64,000 nt of DNA from Metaphire vulgaris (Eukaryota > Annelida > Clitellata > Crassiclitellata > Megascolecidae): NCBI GenBank assembly GCA_018105865.1, contig CM030870.1, positions 4,004,001-4,068,000 of the forward strand, given 5' to 3'. Under the pieces are notes generated by a model. It was not told where the DNA came from and made no database searches. It saw only the letters and a list, made by a program, of their open reading frames with translations. Positions within the stretch are counted from its first letter, which is position 1. Every line of letters starts with the position of its first letter. Positions 10,994-22,142 of the stretch are shown here, piece after piece. The translations under genes were made by a program, and so were the position numbers.

Positions 10994-11632
10994 ACCTAGG
11001 CTAGCAAATTCCCCAGATCTGTGCAGATCTTCTATTACGTTCCCTTCCGCTCTATCTGACCTTCCCGCTCGCCTCGGGATGTTTTCAGCGTTTTGACCAC
11101 GGACCGCCAACCAATCATTGCGGGAGGCCTGTCGTCCCGAATCTGAACGCAGTTCCTCGGTGTCTCTCAAATTCTGACGGGGTGGAATTCTGTTCCAGTC
11201 CTCAATATCCACTGCAATTGGCTGGAAGCCAGAATCCACCCCACTTCTGGTACCATTTTGTGGCGACCCCGGCGGCTCGCGGTCTCGTAGCGCGGCCGGC
11301 GGTCGGGCGGCCCCCAACGCCCGCTCGGTCTCCCGATCGCCATCAGCCGCCGACTCTGCCTGATCGGCGGCGTCAGTTTCCCTTTCCGGCTCTCCGACAT
11401 CAGAGGAGGTGTCCGCGGCTGCCGGGCAGACAGCACACTGAGGATGGCCGCTCCTCAACGTAGGGTTCTCGTTTTCCTCCTCTGACTCTCTATCCGTTCC
11501 GGCTCCGGCCTCGTCCGAGAGACCCTTTAACTCATGCCCCTTGTCGCTGGCCACCGCTTGGTCTCGGCGCCTTAAGCGATTTCGATAGGTACTCCTGGTC
11601 TCTGGCTTCGACTTGGCCCCACGTCTCTTCAT
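9530..11632 (-). pseudogene. Ty3/Gypsy Gag N-terminal extension (about 700 residues, repeat-bearing)
   Basis: Starts at the ATG at 11632 (the frame opens at a TTG at 11641) and stays open until a single-base shift near 9530, where the repeat pattern switches to the frame of the next segment. The protein is rich in R, D, E, Q and S and looks disordered. It carries repeated LGAGA-like motifs (LGAGADAAM, LGAGAEAT, LGAGAGTAM) in its C-terminal part and GCAGTE-like motifs (LGCAGTEAA, IGCAGTENA) in its N-terminal part. Ty3/Gypsy Gag usually starts close to the core domain, so together with the next segment an extension of around 1000 residues is exceptional. Function unknown. Confidence 0.7.
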
Positions 11633-13215
11633 TCTCGGCAATCTGGCCGTCTACCGCTCTCTTTATAGACAGGCGGCGTTGTCTCTTTGCTTCCTCACGC
11701 TTTCACCAAACCCAAGGTTATCCGTGCCTGAATGGACGGCGGTCCACTCTTTTCCTGGCCGTCGATTCACTCAAACGATCTCCCCGCGCCTTTACGACAG
11801 GCGGGCGTCTGTCTCTCCCCTTGGCTCAGAATTGACCTCCTGGGCACTAACGTGACCTCAGGTAGGCGAGGTTCATCACAGCCAAGGCTCACCTTCACGG
11901 ACAGTGCGCTGAGACTCCGGCGTCACAGCGACTTTCAAAGACACGGACACAACTTGCCTTTATTGGTTTATTTTTATTTATTAATAAACCAAGCAACAAT
12001 GACAACAATGGCTACAGTGGCAACACTGGTAACACGGACAAAGACGCGCTGACTAGACGCAGTCCGGCAGCCACAATAACTAGCGCACAGGAACTGCAAT
12101 CGATAGTCTTTGATACGTCAGTATGAAACGATAAGCTTTAGCACTTTAAACGGCTCCAAATACTCGCTTTCAATCGCTGTGCTTTCTTTACTCTATCGCT
12201 TCACAGTATAAGCGGCCACACTGCGAAAAGTACATGTGATGTTAGTGACTGACAATAACTAAAATTTTCAGAGTTTTGAAACTTTCTGACGGACACTTAG
12301 GCGGATTTTTCGTCTACAGTCTGTATTTCCGCGTAGTTGCCGTCAATAGGAAAAAGTAGGGACTTGCTTAAGAACGTTTTCCTTAGCGGTGATCAGGGGC
12401 TTCATCTACGGCTAAGCGACGCGGCAATCGCTCCTGCTAGATGGGCGCGCGTCTCAAGCGGACTTTAATTCAACAGCCGCCCGCGTCCGCCTAGTGACGC
12501 GGGCTACATAAATTCCCATATTTCGGAGATTTTCGATTTTTAGAACTAGCCCTTGAGGGCGCTCGCTCCCAAATGTCCCTATCTATGCTTTTTATCCGTC
12601 ATGAAGCTTAACTTCGGACCCACCCCCCTAGCGTCGTCGGCAGCGGCGAAGGGCGCATCGCCGCCGGCGACGCGCATCGCCGTCAGGACCTTGTTCCCCG
12701 GCCGCCGCTCCTTAGGCGGAATTTCAAGCTGTAGGGCCACGTCCGCTTAGATGCCGTCAGAGCAGGACCTAGGAGGCAGTGTCGTCGTTATCGGTGGTAA
12801 GCGACCCCGTCTACGGGCCCAGCCCTTCGCTAACCACCCCTGGTAGTCCGGGCGCCGATGTTCAGGCGTACGCATCGACTACACAGCCGGCCGACCGCTG
12901 CGTTCTCTCTCCTTCTTTCCATCGCTCCAACCTTCCCTTCGTCAGCAGCCAGCCAGCCGCCGTCTCCGCGCAGCCTCTGTCAAACAGGCGACGGTCTTTC
13001 AGCGGCCAAAATCTCTAGTTACTAAAGACCGAAGGCTCGGGAACCATAAGTCGTTGCCGGTTTATACAACTTATCTCTCGGTCTTTGGGCGGCCGTGGCG
13101 ATTCTAATAATTTTACCGAAGCCTTAGCGTCTTAGCCTAACGCGTGCTCTGTCCGTTTTACATGAATTAAAACTTTATTAATTAATTAACTAACAAGTTA
13201 TACAGTTAAGCAATC

Positions 13216-13276
<61 letters not shown>

Positions 13277-13301
13277 CTATCTGTGGCACATGGTCGCCAC
13301 A
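11633..13301 (-). other. Gypsy leader and candidate 5' LTR (boundaries uncertain)
   Basis: Non-coding on the minus strand upstream of gag. Minus-strand AATAAA signals cluster at about 11960-11995 (aataaataaaaataaacc), where an LTR polyadenylation region would lie. A possible LTR start TGTGGCGACC (short palindrome TGTGGC...GCCACA) lies at 13301-13282. GC-rich sequence fills 12450-13000. Without a second LTR copy or a clear primer-binding site I cannot fix the edges. Confidence 0.3.
13217..13275. repeat. (TAA)n microsatellite
   Basis: About twenty uninterrupted TAA units. This may be a slipped A-rich site inside the candidate LTR start or the tail of an unseen element. Confidence 0.9.
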
Positions 13302-14687
13302 TTGGGACTGTCAATTTTTTTAACTTGTTGGGGTAGACCAACACTCATTATTTCATTTGTTAATGTTATTTGTTAATGTTAATTTGTTAATTTAAATGCA
13401 ACACAACACTTATTACACTCATAAATGAATTTATTAGCAGAGACAAGGTTTGCTGTCTTCTTAGTTTTTGCGTTTTCATGTCTGCGCTAATACCTGTATT
13501 TGGTGCCAATTTTTTTTGCGTGGAAACTTCAGTTTGACTATTTTGAAGTATTTTCGTCGTAAATGGGCAAGTAGATTATTTCATGTTTAAACACGATGTG
13601 TGATCTTTGCTCTAGTTACCGAAAGAAAGAATAGGAGCAAGAGGCTCCGGAAGAATCTCGTCTTACAGGTCATTGATCTAATACAATTTATCTCTCAAGA
13701 TCTCAAAGAGTTAAAATAGCTCGCCTGATTTTCAAAAGGTAACATTTTTGTCAGTGTCTGTGGAATATAAGATTGATTGCTGAGCAGCATACTTCATTGG
13801 GCTAATATTGAAGCATGATGCCTTAAAATCTTCTGTAGAGTAACGCTGAAGCAAAAACGAAACTGAAAGTAGAGACGCAAAATTTTTCATTTCACTTTTT
13901 CAAAGATTGATGATAGAGATATCGTTCTCAAGTCATACGAACCTATTTAGGACTTTTGTTAATTTAAATGCAATCGAATGCCAAGTAATCGCAAGTGAGT
14001 AGCAGAATTAAGTGCAAGTACTGATTACTATTTAATTAGAGTTCAAAATATCTATGAATAAGCATGTCCATGAATCTATAAATAAACAGGCCTGCCAAAC
14101 ATTTATCACCTATGCGGGGAAATTCTAACTGTGTACGTGTCTTGTCTTGAAGTACAGAATATGTACGCTTTACAGTGCGTAAAATTTCTCTCAGCGCAAT
14201 CAGGTACACGGTATGTGGTTATTAATGAGCGTTCACCAATAAAACATTCTTCAACTGTCTGTCGGATCTTCCAGCAAACTGAATCCTTACAAATCTTGAA
14301 ACAAAACTCATGCTGTCGAGTTGGATCTCCCTCAAAAGTTTTAATTGCTGTTCAATCACAAGCTGATCTCTGGTATTGACCTGATTTCTGGGAGTCATTG
14401 TCTTACACTGAAAACTGCTATCAATTTTTACTTTCATTAAATATTGTGCCTTTATCCTCATGTTTTCTCTTTTTATTCAAATCCTTTTTACGTAACGTTG
14501 TCAGGTACTCTTGCTATTCGTTGTCATTGAAATTTAATACCTCATGATGTCATCTGATCACATTCTTTTTGTGATCATTGTTTCACTGCTAATTAATATC
14601 AAACTCATGCTCATGATTGACGGTCATCAATTGAAGTCTAATTCATGAAAAGAGCAAAATTTAAATTTATGAAGTATGGAAAATTAA
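13302..14687. other. AT-rich intergenic stretch, nothing recognised
   Basis: No credible ORF, RNA gene or repeat boundary was found. It lies between the Gypsy element and a MITE upstream of the TRIM-kelch gene and may include distal promoter sequence. Confidence 0.4.
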
Positions 14688-14695
14688 TGTAGAAC

Positions 14696-15091
14696 CAGTG
14701 TTTATTCTAGACCTTCTCTGGGGGGAATCCTTCAAGTTAGAAATGTATCCCTCCCTTCCCCAAAATTTTTTTACATTCTGGCTTGGGGCGAAATTTACCT
14801 CCAAAAACTGACGACGAGGTTTTTATGCACTTGGGGAGGAAAAGAAATGTGAGGATCACCTTTTTATCTGTTAGTCCGGCATTTGAAAGGGAAAAATACA
14901 TTGATAACCTTTCTTGTCAGGTATTTTGGGAAGAAAAAATTAAATAAGGATTACCTTTTTGATTGTCAGGTATTTTGAGAAGAGAAAAAATAAATAAGGA
15001 TGACCTTTTTGCTTGTGAAAATGAGAAAGTTTGCTCCCCAAAAATGTCAAACTTCCCCCCCCCACTCTCTAGGTGGCTAGAATAAACATTG
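14696..15091. mobile_element. hAT-type MITE, family M1 copy 1
   Basis: Termini CAGTGTTTATTCTAG and CTAGAATAAACATTG are inverted repeats. The flanks carry the 8-bp duplication tgtagaac (14688-14695 and 15093-15100), with one extra g at the right junction. The inside is G/C-run rich (gggggg, ccccccccc). Related to copies at 38174, 49567 and 54445. CA...TG ends plus 8-bp duplications fit the hAT superfamily. It lies about 230 bp upstream of the TRIM start codon. Confidence 0.8.
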
Positions 15092-15325
15092 GTGTAGAAC
15101 CTAAGCAAATGGCAAACCCTGCAAATTTAGGATTTCACTAAATGAAACAAAACTGAACATACAGTAGAATATTTCCCTTTCTACAGTATTCGAGAGATCC
15201 CTGAAGAAATGGTTTAAATTTTCTGAAATCTCTTCCACTGTACGCATGCAAAGTCTTCAACGCAAATTTTAACATTCAAATCTTGACACGAGTCTGTGAA
15301 TTGCCAAAGGACAGATATTCAGAGC

Positions 15326-16457
15326 ATGGAAAAATTAGAAACTAAAGATAACAAAACAATGAGCGAACTTCGGCGTCTAACAGAATGTTGTATATGTCTG
15401 ATGCCTTTCACGGATCCAAGAATGCTGCCATGCATTCATTCAGCGTGTCTCCAATGCTTCGAAGATATTCAGACAAAGAACACAAAAAAACCAGGCGATG
15501 CCATACCTTGTCCAATGTGTAGAAAGGAATTTACCATTCCACCAACAGGAATGAGTGGATTGCAAAAGAATTTTTTCATTGCAAATCTACTGGAAATAAC
15601 AAAAAATTTCACTGAAAAAACAACATCTCAACGTTGCAAAATGTGCAAAATTATAGACGCACAAAAGGATGCGAGTGAAGTTACAATGAAATGTTTGGAA
15701 TGCCGCAAAACATTCTGTGAACGCTGTGCCAATGTCCACAAATTTAATGATTTGAACCAGGGACACAGAATTGTTGAACTGAAAGAAAATCTTAGCGAAG
15801 AAGAGATTCGAGAGGTGCTACCACTTCCAAAATGTCCAAAACATCCACTCCAAGTCCTTAACTACTACTGTGGAGACTGCAAGACAGTGGTCTGCGTCTC
15901 CTGTTTTGTGGAGAAGCATAAATCACACGACTGCAAAGATGTGACCACAGTTGACAAAGACTTCCGCAAAGACATCGAATCAAGTTCCTCAAATTTGCTT
16001 TACTACATTGCACAAATGGAAGCAACGCGTAGTAAGATGGAACGTAGGAAGACGATCCTTTTGGAGCAGACATCTGAAATAGAAAATGCCATTCGAGTGA
16101 AAAATCAGCAATTAAAGACATTGGTTGATCAACACACACAACTTGTTTTGAATGAACTTTCCTCTGTTAAACAAAAACTCTTCAAAAATCTAGAAACGCA
16201 AATTGATGAAATTGAATTGAAAATGTCAATTCTGCAAAGTTTTGAAGCCTATTGTTCTGAGATCAAATCCAAAGGATCTCCGAATGATGTTTGTAGCTGC
16301 GTGGATGGATTAATGAGAAGAACAGATGAATTGAAGAAAGAGAATGATGAATATCTCGATCGATCCGAGTCCGTGGTTGAAATCAAATTCAAAGCCGCTG
16401 ACCAACACGTAGGCTTACTTATTGAGAGTTCGAGCAACGTTATTGGCCAAATAGAAG
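15326..16457 (+). CDS. TRIM-kelch exon 1: RING, B-box 1, B-box 2, coiled coil
   Basis: RING C3HC4 ligands are C21, C24, C36, H38, C41, C44, C62 and C65, all present (CCICLMPF, PCIHSACLQC, CPMC). A B-box 1-like finger (RCKMCKI ... CLECRKTFCERC) lies at about residues 100-150 and B-box 2 (CPKHPLQVLNYYCGDCKTVVC) at about 170-205. A Lys/Glu-rich coiled coil fills about 205-330. This is the complete tripartite motif in the standard order, so the protein should dimerise and recruit an E2 enzyme. The exon is AT-rich like its surroundings and shows no lesion. Confidence 0.88.
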
Positions 16458-18170
16458 GTATCAATCACAATACTAATTATAATTATTAAATAAGTTACAT
16501 TTTATTTACCTAATATCAATATTATTTATGCCACACAGCCACCTACTATATAAAACGGGATCTCTGATTCCTTAGGTTAACCAGGCGATGCCAGTTTCAA
16601 TTGAGAAGAATACGATCAGTCCGGAGCTATCTACCTGTATCCGGTGTGGTTCTTTTGGTCCAGGCCTTGGTGCTAACGAGGATTGATTATTGCAATAGTG
16701 TGTTGTGGGGTCTGCCGGTCAATAAACTGGATCGCCTGCATTCTGTTCTTAATCTGTTGGCGAGGATCGGGTTCAGATGTCGTTGGTGCGAGCACGTAAC
16801 TCCACTTCTCAGGGATCGTCTTCATTGGCTTCGAGTCTATTCTATTCTATTCTACTTGATAATTTATGTAGCGCTATAGCATGGCTAAGGCCAAAGTCAA
16901 GAGCGTTTTACAAAAGGCACTCGTACGATATACGAAATGAGTGTGTTTTAAGATTCGATGAGAACGACTCGAAGTTGGTTGTCGTGGTCACTAAATCCGG
17001 AAGCGCGTTCCAAAGGAGAGTGTTGCCCGGGTCACGGATCTTTAACCAAGCTTCACGGTCTTGGACGGAGGAGGAACGTAGAGGCGAGATCGTTTGCCTG
17101 AACGAAGCCGTTTGCGACAGTCTGTCATCATCGGCCTGCGTATCAACGCCGAAAGATATTCCGGGCAGGAAGGGTCATTCAAGGCTCGGAAGGTCAGCGA
17201 GCAGCGTTTGAATACGATACGCTCCGGGATCTTGAGCCAATGGAGCTTATCCCTCAATAACGGGGTAACATGGTCATGCCACCTGGCACCGAATATCATC
17301 CGGGCGGCGGCGTTCAGGACCGATTGCATTCGACCCAGCTGATGGTCGGGAAGGCCGAGGAGAAGGCTATTACAATAATCCAACCTAGATAATCCAATCC
17401 GCGAGCGGATTGTGTTCAAGAGATGCTGGCTGACGTACAGAGCGCTGCATGACCCGTGCTGTCCGGAGTACCTTGCCTCTCTTGTAAACAGACCGCAGGG
17501 TAGTGACAGGAGATTGTCGCTCCGTTCGAGTCGTGGGGTCAAACTTCATGTTCCTCCTTCCTCCAAGACTACTCAGTTTGGAGAGAGATTTCTATAGCGC
17601 TGTAACTAGAGATCCTTTACGCGCGGTAACCCCATCTTGTGGAACTCTTTTCCTGACGATGTCACCACGGCTAATACTCCTGAGCACTTCACCAAGAGCT
17701 TAAAACGCATCTGTTTGGGTTGGGGTATAGTTGAGATGTTGAAGCGCTTTTGTTATGGGCCTCGGCCTAGTTACAACGCTATAGAAATCGTCCACGAATG
17801 AATGAATGAATGAACCTTTTTTCTATTCGGCAACATTATGCTTTCTCTGCTAACTACTAAAGTACTCTCATAGTAGGTAAGCTTAATTACAGTGTAAGTT
17901 TTATTTTCTTTTTGCATTGCTTGTTTACAATATGTTAATTTCTGTTTGCTAGAGTGTGAAAAATAGAACCTTGGTCTTCATAATCAACTTTCATTTGCCC
18001 AAATACTCAAAAATATAGTGTTAAAATTGGCTCTATTAATTAAATAAGAGACCAGGTTTAATTAAATTTTATTTCTGTGATGATCTCAGTGTCTACGCCA
18101 TGAATATACTGTATATCTATATATATGCATATATATGTAAAATATATGAGCCAATGATTTAAATACAATA

Positions 18171-18205
<35 letters not shown>

Positions 18206-19434
18206 CCAGTGTCTTAACGACAATAGCACCATTACTAAGTTAGCTTCTTCTTTTATGTCTGACGTCTCTACTGGACACTAGAGTCATTTGCAGTTCACTC
18301 AGAAATAAAATAACATGGTATATGCTATAGGCCCGGTTGAACTGTTTAAATATTGCAAAAAGTTCTGCTTAATGGTTAACTATTTTTTATTCACTTCGCT
18401 TTTAAGATATTTTTAAGATTTTCTAAGACAGAATAATAAAGCTGAATGTCATTTTGAGTGGTTAATACCCTTTCTGGTATATGTCTGGAGCGCAAACGAT
18501 ATTTAAGGCCTAACGATGCTCTGCTTACTGGACATTATTTATTTTAGAGTCTGTGAGAAAATTAAAAAGCTCCGCCATTATCATTGGAGGATTTGAAGAC
18601 TATTTATACTTTACTAAGGTAAATCTTCATCAACCTGAAGATGTTTCTAAGTTACAAGAAATGCCAACTGAAATGGTGTTCGGAATTGCATCCACTGTTT
18701 ACCGCAATTCAATCTACATCACTGGAATAGGAAATAACAAAGACGAAATCTGGAAGTTCGATGCAACATCTGACATTTGGAAGAAATGCGCTTCTTTGGT
18801 CAAAGGCAGAACACGACACAGCATGGCGTTTGTTGATCAGTTTTTGTACATATGCGGCGGATATGTTGATTCTGATAACCGTATTCTCAATGACGTTGAA
18901 GCATACGACGCAATCAACAATCGCTGTTCATCTGTTGGTAAATTAGTTCACTGCGTTAGGAATTCAGGCAATTGTGTTCCCTTCAAATCGTCTCTCTACA
19001 TCTTTGGAGGAAGAAACGTCAATAATAAGGTCATGAGTCATGTTCAAGTATACGATACAAAGTCAAACACTTGTACTCTGCTTTCTCATTCAATGCCCGA
19101 GGCATCCAGTCATCTGCGAGCTGCATTGTTTGGAAAGACTGTCATTTTACTTGGCAAAGACAACTGCTTCTTGTTTGATCTTGATAAAGGGGTTTGGCAG
19201 GTAAGAAGTCAATTTGGAACCGAAGTCGATCACTTTGAAATGATCATCGAGAATGGTAAAATATTTGTTTTCGGAGGCTTTGGATCATCATGGATCTGTA
19301 GAGACGACGTCAGATGTATTCCAGTGAAGAATATCATGGTGGATAACGCAATTGAATGGAGACATCATGCCAAACTACCAGGAAGTTCATTAGTATTCAG
19401 CTGCGAAAAAATCGAAAGCGAAATACATGTATAA
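15326..19434 (+). CDS. TRIM-kelch gene (RING, two B-boxes, coiled coil, kelch propeller), two-exon model
   Basis: Probable E3 ubiquitin ligase of tripartite-motif type whose substrate-binding end is a kelch propeller. Exon 1 (15326-16457) ends in phase 1 at GAAG|gtatca. Exon 2 (18548-19434) begins after attttag. Together they give 2019 nt, 672 residues plus a stop, with no frame conflict. The usual animal TRIM C-termini (SPRY, NHL, FN3 and others) do not include kelch in the human set, so this combination is unusual. The 2.1-kb intron contains nested LINE-A fragments and a (TA)n tract. The start is taken at the first ATG (15326); the frame opens at a GTG at 15296. An upstream non-coding exon is possible. 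If exon 1 were not spliced, it would read on to a stop at 16489 and make a kelch-less TRIM. Confidence 0.8.
16576..17816 (+). mobile_element. LINE-A 3' fragment, interrupted
   Basis: 5'-truncated LINE in the TRIM-kelch intron. RT C-terminal sequence (ALVLTRIDYCNS, HVTPLLRDRLHWLR) runs to about 16836, is interrupted, then resumes at about 17402 (RIVFKRCWLTYRAL) through the 3' UTR to an (AATG)n tail at about 17797-17816. Frames are degenerate. Same family type as 12-3895, but with a different tail repeat. Confidence 0.8.
16837..17401 (-). mobile_element. Second LINE-A-like fragment nested in the first
   Basis: Opposite-strand LINE 3' end splitting the copy above. Minus-strand coding residues include LSRLDYCNSLLLG and HVTPLLRDKLHWLK, and its 3' tail is (AGAAT)n at about 16837-16852. 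The host LINE coding sequence resumes almost exactly where it stopped (cttcgagt / gagcgg). I see no clear target duplication beyond 4 bp (cgag). Confidence 0.8.
17817..18547 (+). other. Remainder of TRIM-kelch intron with (TA)n
   Basis: AT-rich intron sequence with a (TA)n tract at about 18173-18203 and the acceptor attttag at 18541-18547. Nothing else recognised. Confidence 0.6.
18548..19434 (+). CDS. TRIM-kelch exon 2: kelch repeats
   Basis: About 295 codons joined in phase 1 to exon 1. Repeated kelch signatures are visible: IWKFDATSDIWKKCASL, FLYICGGYV ... EAYDAINNRCSSV, LYIFGGRNVNNKV ... QVYDTKSNTCTLL, FLFDLDKGVWQV and IFVFGGFGSSW. That is five or six blades of a beta-propeller, expected to bind the ligase substrate. 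The exon ends at a TAA at 19432-19434. A single large exon for the whole propeller is notable. Confidence 0.85.
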
Positions 19435-19621
19435 AGAAGTTACAAAACTGCAGGACATTTGGTGTCTGCTCTGATGAAGAGCAAGGTTATATCAATTATA
19501 GAATGTGACTGCATATTTAACATTAATGTACACTGACATGGCATGACATCTCTTTTTGACATGACATCTCTATTTCTTTCTCCATAATTTCTCTGCAATT
19601 TCCATAAAAGTTAAAAGAATA

Positions 19622-19672
<51 letters not shown>

Positions 19673-19943
19673 GTGGGTGTGAAAATCAGCAAATTTTTGA
19701 ATTTGTTTACAATACTGAGTATTTTGTTGTGAAATGACCTTCTAAATAGGTAACAAATAACCAAAAAAAGCGTGGAATTTGCATGGCTGCAAGTGCCCCA
19801 TTTTTTATTTTGAAGTCAACCCAGTATTACCCAGTATTGCATGTTATTGTAATGCATTAGCCTGCCATTTATCTTAGGCTTGTTGCGTAATGATTTTGGT
19901 CATTTGAGTATAATTTATTGATGTAGTAAACTGTAGCGTGTGT
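19435..19943 (+). other. 3' flank of TRIM-kelch with (TA)n
   Basis: Contains a (TA)n microsatellite at about 19624-19669. I saw no clear AATAAA on the plus strand close to the stop, so the polyadenylation site is not assigned. Confidence 0.5.
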
Positions 19944-20759
19944 AATGTTATTGTTATTGTTCATGACAATTTATATAGCGCCGTAGCTTAGCAAGGGCCA
20001 AAGTCAAAGGCGCTTTACAAAAAACATGGAAACGAGATGTTAAATAGGTGAGTCTTTAATTTGATCGCAAAGTCCTCTAATAAAGTGGCCGCCGACACTG
20101 TAGCCGGTAACGAATTCCATAGGAGTGGGTTTCCTCGGGAAAAAGAACGTTCGCCGAAGTTGAGTGTCTTCGACGGAGGTGGGACGTACAGGTGAACCAG
20201 GCTGCTGGAGCGCAGATGGAGTCGTCGGTCGTTCGTAGTCGTCCTCCGAATCAAGGTCGCTAAGTATTCCGGACAAGAGGGATCGTTTAGTGCCCGGAAC
20301 GTCAGCCAGCAGCGCTTGAATGCAATGCGCTTCGGGATCCGTAACCAGTGTAGCTTGTCCCTAAGTAGCAAGGTCACGTGGTCATGCCCCCGGACCCGAA
20401 ATATCAGCCGGGCTGAAGCGTTGATGATCGACTGGAGGCGAGCGAGCTGACGATCAGGAAGACCGAACAGGATCCCGTTACAGTAGTCGACGCGTGAAAG
20501 GACGAGGGCTCGAACCAGTTGTATCGCGGCTGCCGTTGAGATATACCGACGAACCTCTCTGATCATTCGAAGTTGTCGGAAGCACGAACGGGTCACGTTG
20601 GCAACTTGACCAGCAAACGTCAGCGTTTCGTCGAAGAGCACTCCGAGCAAGCGCACCTCTGTTGATGGCTGGATGTTGACCTCGTCCAGAGAAAGCTCCG
20701 AACGATCGATCAGATGCTTCCTCCTTGGAGTGCTGAACCAGATGAGCTCCATCTTGCTC
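19944..20759 (-). mobile_element. LINE-A 3' fragment (248-codon open remnant)
   Basis: 5'-truncated copy. Minus-strand frame 20761-20015 encodes the last quarter of the LINE-A protein (RLLGVLFDETLTF, HDHVTLLLRDKLHWLR, GNPLLWNSLPA) without a stop. The tail is (TTATTG)n on the plus strand at about 19944. Much closer to copy 2 (32165-35750) than to copy 1, so A has at least two subfamilies. Confidence 0.85.
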
Positions 20760-20790
20760 AATATCTCGTAAACCGTACAACTGATTTTGT
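20760..20790 (+). repeat. 31-bp direct repeat, left copy
   Basis: Begins aatatctcgtaaaccgtaca and ends gattttgt. An identical 31-mer lies at 21393-21423. The two copies flank the mariner-type relic, and the left copy sits exactly at the truncated end of the LINE-A fragment. Confidence 0.8.
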
Positions 20791-21030
20791 ATTGCCCTGA
20801 CTGATTTTTGGTTTTTGACCTGGACCGAACCGACCCTCCTCAGCTACAGTTTGCTCTGCCGATGAGCACTGCGGTTTGTGGTCTGAGGCGTCCCCGATGA
20901 ACACCTAGGTGTTTGAAACGGACGATAAAATTAAATTAATAATTAATTAATAATAATAAAAACGCAAGTTTCCACAATTGCATTCGCGTCCTTACGTCGT
21001 TTACAAGTTTGTGATCGAAGTGACCACCAC

Positions 21031-21330
21031 TTGCACGCAGATGGTCGAATCTTAATAACAATTTTGAGACAAACCCAGAATTACAGTACAAGAGAATTTT
21101 CAGCAGAATTTCCTGATAGGCAGTGGTCACTTCGATCGCTCAATCGACTTCTGCGGCAGAATGACAAAACAGGCTTTGCAGATAAGAGACGCGGTGGTGG
21201 CAGACAGCTCGTTCTTAGCCAAGGACATGCTCCTGGGACTCATCGAAATGTGAGTAAGATTGCGAGAGAGACGGGCATCGAGCAGAACTCAAAGAAAAGG
21301 AATCGAACTAGTAAAAGACGTAATGACGCG
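21031..21330 (+). pseudogene. Tc1/mariner-type transposase N-terminal relic
   Basis: A short frame encodes the helix-turn-helix head common in invertebrate mariner/Tc-like transposases: STREFSAEFPDRQWS, LRSLNRLLRQNDKTG, KRRGGGRQ and PGTHRNVSKIARETGI. It has no catalytic DDE/D region, the frame opens at a TTG, and the sequence degenerates after about 21330. A dead fragment. Confidence 0.6.
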
Positions 21331-21392
21331 ATTGCAATGGCGATTTTCCCATTGTGTGGAAACGCGTTTTTCAGTCATACTTTTCAAAAATT

Positions 21393-21423
21393 AATATCTC
21401 GTAAACCGTACAACTGATTTTGT
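21393..21423 (+). repeat. 31-bp direct repeat, right copy
   Basis: Identical to 20760-20790. Too long for a transposition duplication; it may reflect recombination or two insertions of the same repeat family. Confidence 0.8.
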
Positions 21424-21929
21424 TGAAATTTGCAAATTGTTGTATTATAGATGATATTTAATGTGGTGAAATTTTATAAATGTTTGATAACATTTGTTGA
21501 AGTTATATTGATTTCTAAAAGGGAACACTTCAATCTGGACACAGTGTATAGGCCTATTGAACCAATTACAATAAGGCTAATTCTAGTGTTGGAGATCTTT
21601 ACTAGGCAAATATTTCTGCAGAAATATGTTATTTAAAAGTCAACGACAGACGCATTCTCTAAGCTAACAGCAACTTAAGATACGGCGGTCTACATCATGG
21701 CGGCGCTATCAGATACAAATGCTCAATATACGGTATACTAGGTTTGGACTTTGAAAGGTTTTGTACCAGAGAAAATAGCCGCAAAAGAAGCTTACAATTG
21801 CCACATAGCAATAATAATTTTGCCTGTTTGCCAAGTTGGTCATAGATTCCATAAAAATAGCAGCAAGCAATTTTGTTCTCGGGGTGCCAGTCAGAATGGA
21901 CGTCCAGAATTGAAGACATGTTCTGTATC
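21424..21929. other. Intergenic, unrecognised (one TAGGCCTA at 21549)
   Basis: AT-rich sequence without a supported gene. Short frames on both strands have no family resemblance. Confidence 0.4.
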
Positions 21930-22142
21930 TGGATATGTCTTGTCTATAACCGTCTTCGCTCCGAACATTGGTTGCATTATGGACTGTCTTCCTCCAAGTG
22001 TTGCGGTCTTCTGCTGCTCTTGTCGCCCCTGCTCCATAGTGAGTCCTGTGTATTCTTTGATGTTGTCTTCACACTGTTTCTAGTTCTTCCTCTTTTTCGT
22101 GAACCTGGCATTGTGCCTTGCATTATTCCTTTCTATAGATAG
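21930..22142 (-). mobile_element. LINE family D 3' coding fragment
   Basis: Minus-strand reading contains the basic C-terminal block of endonuclease-RT LINEs (GSRKRGRTRNSVKTT, then GATRAAEDRNTWRKT), frameshifted. This 'RGRPR...DR..WR' ending is typical of RTE/L1-like ORFs with microsatellite tails. A SINE is inserted directly beside it at 22143. Confidence 0.6.

Larger units (their letters stand above)
3896..13301 (-). mobile_element. Ty3/Gypsy LTR retrotransposon, frameshifted, 3' LTR not seen
   Basis: Read on the minus strand the order is: possible 5' LTR and leader (13301 to about 11633), long Gag extension, Gag core, CCHC knuckle, protease, reverse transcriptase, RNase H, integrase. Protease-RT-RNase H-integrase order and the RT motifs LPFGLCNSPASF and YLDDIIVFS define Ty3/Gypsy (Metaviridae). 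No envelope ORF and no chromodomain are visible. Seven single-base frameshifts break the frame (about 9530, 6737, 5850, 5100, 4970, 4565, 4320), yet no nonsense substitution does. After the last stop (3990) only about 95 bp remain before LINE-A, with no visible polypurine tract or LTR. The right boundary at 13301 is a guess from a TGTGGCGACC start. Confidence 0.85.
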
